This document shows, in pieces, positions 57,458 to 64,000 of a stretch of 64,000 nucleotides of DNA (position 1 is its first letter; each line of letters opens with the position of its first letter). The stretch is from Salinimonas iocasae (GTDB lineage Bacteria > Pseudomonadota > Gammaproteobacteria > Enterobacterales > Alteromonadaceae). The stretch lies in assembly GCF_006228385.1 (NCBI RefSeq), contig NZ_CP039853.1, positions 1-64,000 on the forward strand, read 5' to 3'. The notes beneath the pieces were generated by a model. The model was not told where the DNA came from, did no database searches, and worked only from the letters and a program-made list of their open reading frames with translations. The translations under genes were made by a program, and so were the position numbers.

Positions 57458-59290
57458 ATGTTCTGGCGGATCATTCACAAATACCTTGCATTGATTGTGT
57501 TTTCACAATTAATGGTTTGGCTCGCTACGGGTTTTTTACTCGGACAGGCTGAGCACAGTAAACCGCTCTCCAGAATCGCAAGTGACGCTATTGCAGGAAG
57601 TGTATTAACGCAAAACCTAATATCCGTCGAGAACGTCCTTATACGCTCACCCAATGCGCTCTCTATTGAGCTGCTTAGCTTATTGGGAAACCCGACCTAT
57701 AAGGTTATGACGCACTATGCAAGACATGCCCATGAAAGAGAGTATGAGTTAATAGACGCGATAAAGGGAAATAAAATAGAACTAACAGCGAACGATATCC
57801 GTGATCTGGTCAACAATCAGTTCCGGTTAACTTCGCCTATTCAAGATTTGCGCCGTGTTGATCCGCCGATAGAGCATCTACCCAGAGAGCGACAATCGGT
57901 TTGGCATGTTCGTTTATCAGACAGAGAAACGACACACATTTATGTCCGAGCATCAACAGGGGAATTAGCCGGCGTCGTCGATAGCAACAGGGAATGGACA
58001 AACTTGTTGATGCTATTGCACTTTATGGATTATCAGAACACCGGCTCATTTAATCACTGGTGGATCAAGGCTCTCGCGTTACTGACTGTGCTGTTGAGTA
58101 TTTCAGGAATTACGTGGCTGGTTAGCCTCGTTAAAAATAAGCAAGTATTCATTGGGTGGTGGTATAGAAAGCAAGACTTAGTGGTACGAGATCAGCAAGG
58201 TTACCTCCAAAACGTCGTTGCTAAGGACAATGAATCACTTCTGGATTGCCTACAGCATAACGCCCTTTCTATTGAGTCAGTATGTGGGGGAGGGGGAACA
58301 TGCGGCCAATGTATTGTGCGTCTTGATCCATCGGCTGCCATTTCAGTTGCAGAACGATACCGCTTATCTCAAGACAGGTTGTTGTCCGGTTATCGTTTAG
58401 CTTGTCAGCAAAACACTGATTTGAAAGGCAACGTTCAGCTTGTAGAGTCTCCAAACCCCAAAACAGTATCATGCGAGTTGCTCTCAAACACATTCATTAC
58501 ACCCTTTATCAAAGAATTAAGATTTAAATATCAAGGCAGTGTTCCACTGGATTTTAAGCCTGGCAGTTTTGTTCAATTCACGATTAAAGAAGGTCAATCT
58601 TTAGCGTTTCCGAAAGACTTACCGAGACGCTATCAGCCTTATTGGCCGCGTTTTGAATCAGCTACATTTTCCCATCCAAACACTGTCAGGCATTATTCAG
58701 TTGCAAACCGAAATGATGGTAGTGGCGTGCTTACATTCAATATAAAAATGCAACCGGCACAATCTAACAACCAAAGACCTGGCATCGGTTCTTTTCACCT
58801 TGGTAATTTAAGCATCGGCACGGTGGTTGATATAGTTGCGCCTCGAGGGGGGGTTAACTTACTTGATGACCTTGGTGTACGAGAAATTGTGTTGGTCGGT
58901 GGGGGCTCGGGTATAGCACCTCTAAAAGCTCTAATCGATGAACTAATATTTGGCTTGCATTCGACACTGCCTATAACCCTCTTTTATGGCGCCAAACACC
59001 CTGTTGAATTGGCAAATCATTGCTGGTTAAAAGCGGTTGAAACACAGCATTCCAATTTCTCCTATCAACCTATCGTGTCTAACGCGTCTTCTGTTTGGTA
59101 TGGACAGGTGGGCCGCGTACAAACGCCGTTGAATGCATTTGTGTCTGCGCACCGTAGCCTCCATCGATGTTTGTTTTTCCTCTGCGGTCCTCCGGCAATG
59201 ATGAACGATGTAACCCAATTACTATTACGCTACTCCGTCAATGAAAATGCTATACAAATCGATTCATTTTCACCATTTACTACTACTTAA
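57458..59290 (+). CDS. PepSY membrane protein fused to 2Fe-2S ferredoxin and FNR-type reductase
   Basis: 610 residues. The N-terminal 230 are a PepSY-TM half with helices (YLALIVFSQLMVWLATGFLL, and ALALLTVLLSISGITWLVSL). From about 245 a plant-type ferredoxin has SVCGGGGTCGQCIVRL and a later Cys (ACQQN), four Cys for a 2Fe-2S cluster. From about 345 an FAD/NAD reductase has RHYSVANRN (FAD), GGGSGIAPLKALI (NAD) and FLCGPPAMM. This is like the NqrF reductase with a PepSY anchor, and should move electrons from NAD(P)H across or at the inner membrane. A role in reducing Cu(II) or protecting Fe-S proteins is a guess. Confidence 0.8.
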   Translation: MFWRIIHKYLALIVFSQLMVWLATGFLLGQAEHSKPLSRIASDAIAGSVLTQNLISVENVLIRSPNALSIELLSLLGNPTYKVMTHYARHAHEREYELIDAIKGNKIELTANDIRDLVNNQFRLTSPIQDLRRVDPPIEHLPRERQSVWHVRLSDRETTHIYVRASTGELAGVVDSNREWTNLLMLLHFMDYQNTGSFNHWWIKALALLTVLLSISGITWLVSLVKNKQVFIGWWYRKQDLVVRDQQGYLQNVVAKDNESLLDCLQHNALSIESVCGGGGTCGQCIVRLDPSAAISVAERYRLSQDRLLSGYRLACQQNTDLKGNVQLVESPNPKTVSCELLSNTFITPFIKELRFKYQGSVPLDFKPGSFVQFTIKEGQSLAFPKDLPRRYQPYWPRFESATFSHPNTVRHYSVANRNDGSGVLTFNIKMQPAQSNNQRPGIGSFHLGNLSIGTVVDIVAPRGGVNLLDDLGVREIVLVGGGSGIAPLKALIDELIFGLHSTLPITLFYGAKHPVELANHCWLKAVETQHSNFSYQPIVSNASSVWYGQVGRVQTPLNAFVSAHRSLHRCLFFLCGPPAMMNDVTQLLLRYSVNENAIQIDSFSPFTTT

Positions 59291-59308
59291 AACTACCGAG
59301 GTTTATTT

Positions 59309-59710
59309 ATGAAAACACTATTGTCAACGTTCTTACTGACCGCTCTTTTCTTGAGCACAAGCAGTTATGCTCACACATCGTTGAAAACGTCCATGCCAAA
59401 AAACAATGCGATGTTAATGTCATCGCCTCCACAATTGTCCGTTGTTTTTACTGAGCCAGTTCGTTTGGCCAAATTGACGTTAAATTCTCAAAACGGCGAG
59501 CCTGTCGACTTTAATTTTTCTCCATCGATGGAGTCTAGCACTTTCTTTAATTACGACTTACCGACGTTATCGCCGGGTAACTATACCGCACAGTGGATGT
59601 TACTTGGTGAGGATGGGCACAAAATGGACGGTTCATTTGACTTCATGGTTCACGGAAGCAAGTCCATGCAAGATGACAAAAAAGCCCATAGTCAACACAA
59701 AGACCATTAA
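59309..59710 (+). CDS. copC: CopC, periplasmic copper-binding protein
   Basis: 133 residues with a signal peptide ending SSYAHTSLK; the mature N-terminal His is the usual Cu(II) ligand of CopC. The core SMPKNNAMLMSSPPQLSVVF, LPTLSPGNYTAQWMLLGEDG and HKMDGSFDFMV matches CopC, with His and Asp ligands near GEDGHKMDG. A His-rich tail follows (HSQHKDH). It passes copper to or from CopD, the next gene. Confidence 0.85.
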   Translation: MKTLLSTFLLTALFLSTSSYAHTSLKTSMPKNNAMLMSSPPQLSVVFTEPVRLAKLTLNSQNGEPVDFNFSPSMESSTFFNYDLPTLSPGNYTAQWMLLGEDGHKMDGSFDFMVHGSKSMQDDKKAHSQHKDH

Positions 59711-59724
59711 AGAGGAAGATTAAA

Positions 59725-60639
59725 ATGGCAATTTGGGAAGTATTGATCCTATCCACCAAGCTTACTGTCTATCTAGGACTGTCGGCGCTTTTGGGCGGAT
59801 TTCTTATCCTTCTTTTAGTGCCATTTAGCCTGGAAAAACAATCTCACGCTCGTCTGCTTCTGCAAGCTCATATTATTAAGTATATGGCTATGTTTGCTTT
59901 AGTTGGTGTTTTCGCGACTACGTTGGATTTCTTTTTCCAAGTGGGGTCGCTGTCTCAAACGGGTTTCACAGGCATGTTTGATCCGGTCATGCAACGTATG
60001 GTTGCACAATCTACTTTAGGGACTATTGCAATAAGTCGGCTGTGCATATTCATCGTCGGCATTGCTCTTTGTGGATTGTTTTATTGGCAACTCGCTCGCA
60101 AAAAAACGCCTCATTTTATCGTGACTCTTCTTGGTGCAATAATTCTTTGGGGGAGCGTTGGATATGTATTCATGCTTTCCGGGCATACCGTGCAACTGGA
60201 ACGTTCATATGGTTATGCATTAGCTGTGCATGTGATCATCGCGCTAAGCTGGATGGGCGCTCTTTGGCCGTTGTCAGCAGCATGCCTACACCTATCGCCT
60301 ACACCGCTTTACACTCTGATGCGGCAATTTGGTCATCTTGCTATAGGACTGGTGAGCCTGCTGATCCTTGCCGGCACTCTGCTAGCATGGGAGCTAGTTG
60401 GTTCTGTAGGTAATTTATTCAATCAAATCTATGGACAAAGCCTGCTGTTAAAGCTGGGCTTTGTCAATGCGATCCTGCTGCTTGCCGCATGGCATAAATT
60501 AAAATTAACGCCCAAGCTTTTAACGCACAGTAACGCAGCGATAGACATGCGCCGTTCGATTCAAATTGAAATGCTCATTGGACTATGCATTTTTCTGATC
60601 ACCGTTGCTTTGACTACTGTTCTTGGTCCTCAATCTTAA
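59725..60639 (+). CDS. copD: CopD, inner-membrane copper protein
   Basis: 304 residues with eight membrane helices. His residues in helices (LLLQAHIIKY, LAVHVIIALSWMGALWPLSA, RQFGHLAIG) match the CopD/YcnJ core. CopD is thought to move copper across the inner membrane or to cuproenzymes together with CopC. GAGGAAG lies before the ATG, 14 bases after copC. Confidence 0.8.
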   Translation: MAIWEVLILSTKLTVYLGLSALLGGFLILLLVPFSLEKQSHARLLLQAHIIKYMAMFALVGVFATTLDFFFQVGSLSQTGFTGMFDPVMQRMVAQSTLGTIAISRLCIFIVGIALCGLFYWQLARKKTPHFIVTLLGAIILWGSVGYVFMLSGHTVQLERSYGYALAVHVIIALSWMGALWPLSAACLHLSPTPLYTLMRQFGHLAIGLVSLLILAGTLLAWELVGSVGNLFNQIYGQSLLLKLGFVNAILLLAAWHKLKLTPKLLTHSNAAIDMRRSIQIEMLIGLCIFLITVALTTVLGPQS

Positions 60640-60651
60640 CTTTGGATTTAT

Positions 60652-61131
60652 ATGAAAATTAATTACGTTTTAACGACTGTTTTATCTATTGCGCTGCTTT
60701 CATTTAGTACGTTTGCCCATGAGCCACCCAAATCAATAGAGCGCTCTGCAACTCACTTCAGTGGTTTGGATACTGCAGCGGGTCGCAGTGTGCTCGCTTA
60801 TCACGAAGCATTATCTAATGGCCAAGCGGATGACGTCATGAGTGCATTGACATCCGAAGTCATTATTTTAGAGGGATCGCGAATAGAACGCAGTGCCGAA
60901 GAATATCGGCAACATCATTTACACGCTGATATGCGATTTTCTGCGGCTGTCAAAACCACAACAATTGAACATCATGTTCGCGTTTATGGGGATACGGCGG
61001 TCTCAATTGCCAGAAGCCACACCCTTGGCACATACAAAGGTAAACAAATTGATAAGCAAGGAAATGAAACACTGGTACTTAACCTTATCAATGGTCATTG
61101 GAAAATAAGTCATATCCATTGGTCCCATTAA
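60652..61131 (+). CDS. Exported NTF2/SnoaL-like protein, His-rich (first of two)
   Basis: 159 residues with a signal peptide (cleavage near TFAHE). The mature part has a DUF4440-like fold: VLAYHEALSNGQADDVMSAL, HVRVYGDTAVSIARSHTLGT and LVLNLINGHWKISHIHWSH. The His clusters (HHLHADM, EHHV, HIHWSH) suggest metal binding. It lies between copD and a second similar gene. Proteins of this kind are often found in copper operons without an assigned function. Confidence 0.65.
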   Translation: MKINYVLTTVLSIALLSFSTFAHEPPKSIERSATHFSGLDTAAGRSVLAYHEALSNGQADDVMSALTSEVIILEGSRIERSAEEYRQHHLHADMRFSAAVKTTTIEHHVRVYGDTAVSIARSHTLGTYKGKQIDKQGNETLVLNLINGHWKISHIHWSH

Positions 61132-61157
61132 CACTTTAATTTATAGGAAAACTTTAA

Positions 61158-61643
61158 ATGACGTTACTTATACGAATCTCACTCGTCCTGATGTTAAGCA
61201 CAACTACACTGGGCGTCTTTGCATCACAGGCAGATGAAGACAAAGCGACGATTGAAGAAATTATCATTGCTATTGAAAACGGTTGGGAGTCGGGCCAAGG
61301 ACGGCCTTTTTATGAACACTATCTCGACCATAAAGGTGCTCGATACATTGAATCAGGCGGCCAAAACACAGGATTAAGTGATCTCGTCGAAAATCATGTG
61401 GAGCCAGAGAAAGAAGTACTCAAACGCCTCACCATCGATATATTGGATATGGATATTACAATTGATGACGATATGGCATGGGCGATTACGACCGTAAATG
61501 TGTCTGGTGAAGTAAGAAAAACTGGCTCAACATTTGACAAAAAGGGCTACCAAACGTACTTGTTTAAACGAACGAGTAATGGATGGAAAGTCATACATTC
61601 ACATTCGTCTACCCGCGATAAAAAGCCCCACAAGCATCATTAA
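61158..61643 (+). CDS. Exported NTF2-like protein, His-rich tail (second of two)
   Basis: 161 residues with a signal peptide ending GVFASQ. The fold is the same type as that of the gene before: EEIIIAIENGWESGQGRPFY, MAWAITTVNVSGEVRKTGST and YLFKRTSNGWKVIHSHSSTR. It ends KKPHKHH, probably a metal-binding tail. Sequence similarity to its neighbour is low but the plan is the same, which suggests an old duplication or paired binding proteins. Confidence 0.65.
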   Translation: MTLLIRISLVLMLSTTTLGVFASQADEDKATIEEIIIAIENGWESGQGRPFYEHYLDHKGARYIESGGQNTGLSDLVENHVEPEKEVLKRLTIDILDMDITIDDDMAWAITTVNVSGEVRKTGSTFDKKGYQTYLFKRTSNGWKVIHSHSSTRDKKPHKHH

Positions 61644-61654
61644 GCGACGTCAGT

Positions 61655-62359
61655 ATGCCCATCACTCGCAACGTTACCCTAGACATCATGCGCACGGTCG
61701 CCATTGTATTAATGGTGATCTTTCACTTCGCGTATGACTTGCGGTTCTTTGGCTGGGTAGATTGGAGTGTGCCAAATGGTCCTGGCTGGAAACAATTTCG
61801 GTATGTCATTTTATCACTCTTTTTCTTAAGTGTGGGTGCATCATTGGTGTTCGCTCATCACCAACGCGTGGATTTGAAATCCTTTGCGAAGCGAATAATG
61901 TGGATAGTGGTATGGGCATGCGTTATATCACTATTTACTTATTGGTTTTTCAATAGTCATTGGATATTTTTTGGTGTTTTACACTTTATCGCCGTGGCCA
62001 GTGTACTATGCCTTCCCTTCGCACGTTATCCAGTCATGGCTTGTTTTATTGGGATAGGGATTATTACACTGTTCTTAACGAATGTGGTTACAAGTAAATG
62101 GCCGTTTAACTTATGGGAATTGGGGCTGCCGTCATCACCCAACGATTATGTTGCACTATTTCCTTGGGTTGGCGTTGTATTGCTGGGCATTGGCGTTGGC
62201 CATATGTTTATTAAGGGTATAGATCCCTGTGCTTCACTGAAATTATCAACTAAAATCACGTTTTTAGGACGTCACAGTCTTGCTGTGTATGTGTTACATC
62301 AACCTCTGTTTTTTGTAACATTAGGCAGCGTGTATTGGCTTTCGCATTCGGTTATGTGA
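61655..62359 (+). CDS. DUF1624/heparan-acetyltransferase-like membrane protein
   Basis: 234 residues with six to seven membrane helices. The start TRNVTLDIMRTVAIVLMVIF then HFAYDLRFFG matches the DUF1624 family (R-D-x-R/D-x-x-R...MV-x-x-H). The end FLGRHSLAVYVLHQPLFFVT is shared with acyltransferases of this type. Twelve bases after the previous gene, so perhaps the last cistron of the copper operon, although its function has no known link to copper. Confidence 0.75.
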   Translation: MPITRNVTLDIMRTVAIVLMVIFHFAYDLRFFGWVDWSVPNGPGWKQFRYVILSLFFLSVGASLVFAHHQRVDLKSFAKRIMWIVVWACVISLFTYWFFNSHWIFFGVLHFIAVASVLCLPFARYPVMACFIGIGIITLFLTNVVTSKWPFNLWELGLPSSPNDYVALFPWVGVVLLGIGVGHMFIKGIDPCASLKLSTKITFLGRHSLAVYVLHQPLFFVTLGSVYWLSHSVM

Positions 62360-62458
62360 GTCTAAGTTGAAGATGAGACAATGATAATAAGGGACCTTTG
62401 ACAAAAGTAGAGCGTTGTTTGTTTTACAAGTAGTCTCGGCGTTTCTAGCACTTGTATA

Positions 62459-62794
62459 TCAGTAATAGTGTGGGTTCATCCAAGCAATAACCGCAGAAAT
62501 AACGGCAACTAGGATGGCTGTTAATGTTAATACTGTGTTGGCCAAATTGCGTGTCGCTTCATTATATAACGTTTTCACCGCATCAATATCTTGTTCAATA
62601 CGCGCAAGTCGACGATTAACTTCTGCATTGGAAAGCGTAGCATTTTCCAATAGTCGTAAATCTCGATTAATCTCATCAACCTGTTTTTTAAGGCCAACTA
62701 ATCCGCGATAGAAGTCTGCGTGAACATAGTCATCGGTATCGGCAAAGCAAATGGTGGGAAGAAGTAGAGTAAAAACTAACATCCATTTAAACAC
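62459..62794 (-). CDS. Small exported or anchored coiled-coil protein
   Basis: 111 residues: a signal-like start (MFKWMLVFTLLLPTICFADT), a coiled coil (YRGLVGLKKQVDEINRDLRL through RLARIEQDIDAVKTLYNEAT) and a C-terminal membrane helix (VLTLTAILVAVISAVIAWMN). It probably sits in the inner membrane with its coiled coil in the periplasm. No family recognised. It is convergent with the copper operon. Confidence 0.6.
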   Translation of the reverse strand: MFKWMLVFTLLLPTICFADTDDYVHADFYRGLVGLKKQVDEINRDLRLLENATLSNAEVNRRLARIEQDIDAVKTLYNEATRNLANTVLTLTAILVAVISAVIAWMNPHYY

Positions 62795-62869
62795 TGTATA
62801 TATCCTAATTACTGCAACTGACGGTTGATCGCCATAGCGCTTGAGTAAGTATTACACCAGCTTAACGGT

Positions 62870-64000
62870 TTATTGTAAATCCCGCTGCAAAGAGCCTGCA
62901 AACCTAAGTTGAGGGTCGTATTTCTTTTTTAAAGCAATCAAACGCTCTACATGGTGACCGAAATAACTGGTCAATGGACAGTCGTTGCCCATGTCATAAT
63001 TTTGGTAGGCATGGCCATTAAAAAATGGGGATAATCGTTCATAGGTTTGATTAACCCAGTCTATAACCTTGGTATTGTCTTGATCGGGCAGAGTCACACC
63101 CGTGATGCTACATACAAATGAGGCATCGCGATGAATAAATGCGGTTTCATGGGTCTCGATATCCTGGATCGCGCCACATAACGGATCGAGCATAATGCCC
63201 GCTGCGTTGTCTGGGCAAGACTGATAGCATTGCAAAAGCGCATCAATAAACTGTTCCGTAAGTTCACCTTCAATGATCCCATTGCGCCAATAAAGTGCGT
63301 GCCCTTGTTCATATTCATTTGACTGGCACTCTATGTATTGTTTATGCGTAACAGAGATATCGGCATCCGTTTCCCATTTTGCTATGTTATTTAGGTTGGA
63401 GTCAGGGTCTTCACTAAACCCCATAATTGATATTTTTGCATTTTGTAACGCTGAACGAGCGATGTATGCATATAAGAATTGCGTTCTCGGCCCCTGCAGT
63501 ACAGCATCGCTGTATTGCTTTAAAATAGGCTTTGCCTTTTGAATTGGCCATTCAATGATACCTCCTTGAACATAAGCTGGAGCCGGGTGCAGCCTAAATG
63601 TTATGTGGGTGATAACGCCAAATTGAGAGCCGCCACTGCCGCGTAGTGCCCAAAAAAGATCAGAGTGTTCCAAAGTGTTTATAACTCTTTGCTGACCATC
63701 TGCTGTGATCAGATTAAACGCCAAGACATTGTCGCAACTTAACCCATGTTTGCGTGACAAAAAACCGATCCCGCCGCCTAACGTTGCTCCTACAACACCG
63801 ACATCCGGGCAGGTGCCTAATGGGATCACTTTCTTATATTTCGATAAGAACAGATCCAAATTATGATTTTTCACACCCGCGCCCACTCTTACTGACTGAC
63901 CAACTGCGCAAAGTTCTATACTTTGAAAGGCAGACATATCAAGGACAATGCCACCGTCAATAACGGCCGCACCCGTTACCCCATGGCCGCCGCCTTTAAC
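62870..64000 (-). CDS. FAD-linked oxidase (BBE type), partial at the right edge
   Basis: The reverse frame is open to base 64000, adding 21 codons (VKGGGHGVTGAAVIDGGIVL then D) upstream of the first Met at 63937, so the N-terminus is outside the window. GGGHGVTG and GLGTCP-like LGTCPDVGVVGATLGGGIGF are the FAD-binding segments of the PP-loop/VAO flavoprotein family. The end PQLRFAGSLQRDL corresponds to the usual (D)P-x-x-x-F-x-x-x-Q-x-I/L of the BBE domain. Substrate unknown; perhaps a host-like accessory gene beyond the copper island. Confidence 0.85.
   Translation of the reverse strand, partial: VKGGGHGVTGAAVIDGGIVLDMSAFQSIELCAVGQSVRVGAGVKNHNLDLFLSKYKKVIPLGTCPDVGVVGATLGGGIGFLSRKHGLSCDNVLAFNLITADGQQRVINTLEHSDLFWALRGSGGSQFGVITHITFRLHPAPAYVQGGIIEWPIQKAKPILKQYSDAVLQGPRTQFLYAYIARSALQNAKISIMGFSEDPDSNLNNIAKWETDADISVTHKQYIECQSNEYEQGHALYWRNGIIEGELTEQFIDALLQCYQSCPDNAAGIMLDPLCGAIQDIETHETAFIHRDASFVCSITGVTLPDQDNTKVIDWVNQTYERLSPFFNGHAYQNYDMGNDCPLTSYFGHHVERLIALKKKYDPQLRFAGSLQRDLQ

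Overview
The window looks like part of a large, low-to-mid GC plasmid from a marine gammaproteobacterium. The nearest guess is the Alteromonas/Pseudoalteromonas group. This rests on gene content and protein style only; no rRNA or tRNA gene is present to fix the taxon. Plasmid identity is well supported by an iteron-controlled Rep_3-type initiator, a type Ia ParA/ParB system and a full set of IncI-type thin-pilus genes.

Layout. At 1-255 is the broken end of an unrecognised reverse-strand gene. The origin fills 541-2144: direct iterons, a 20-bp perfect inverted repeat, five 102-bp tandem units with two iterons each, then fifteen inverted iterons, followed by the rep promoter and operator. The rep gene is at 2159-3457. 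A reverse-strand block follows: SprT-like metalloprotease, an orphan DndC/PAPS-reductase-like protein, a plasmid-borne csrA at 6038-6217, and a run of small unrecognised genes. Palindromes of consensus TTTCAACSGTTGAAA occur as a tandem array (7511-7813) and at three single intergenic sites. A secreted NucA-type nuclease and parAB come next (9.9-13.5 kb). An IS3-family copy with a broken orfB sits at 14794-16031, inside a terminator.

From 17 to 28 kb there is a UvrD/RecB-like helicase-nuclease and, on the opposite strand, an AddB-like nuclease. Between them lie a small gene, a lipoprotein and an acyltransferase. A HipBA-like pair follows whose kinase lacks the usual catalytic aspartates. At 28.2-32.9 kb one tightly overlapping operon encodes a diguanylate cyclase, an unknown protein, a divergent NucA-fold protein, an EAL phosphodiesterase, a thermonuclease-like protein and RdgC. 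The pil operon (33.1-44.4 kb) encodes a TcpQ/PilL-like lipoprotein, PilN, PilO, PilP, PilQ, PilR, PilS, a minor pilin, a PilV-like tip protein built from phage tail-fibre modules, and a lipoprotein.

At 45.2-46.8 kb IS3 debris and a second damaged copy of the same IS mark a junction. Beyond it lies a copper resistance island (46.9-61.6 kb): CusRS, a Cys/His-rich small protein, a DUF411 protein, CusCBA (CusB carries three CusF-like domains), two PepSY proteins (one fused to ferredoxin and FNR modules), CopC, CopD and two NTF2-like proteins. The window ends with an acyltransferase-like membrane protein, a small coiled-coil protein and a truncated FAD-linked oxidase.

How it fits together. The plasmid carries its own c-di-GMP synthesis and breakdown, its own CsrA and a type IVb pilus. 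A shared oriented box (consensus RATAAATCGGGAW) lies 60-100 bases upstream of csrA, the cyclase operon, the pil operon and a small membrane-protein gene. This suggests, as an inference, that attachment or mating behaviour is coordinated from the plasmid itself. No relaxase, coupling protein or mating-pair genes fall inside this window.
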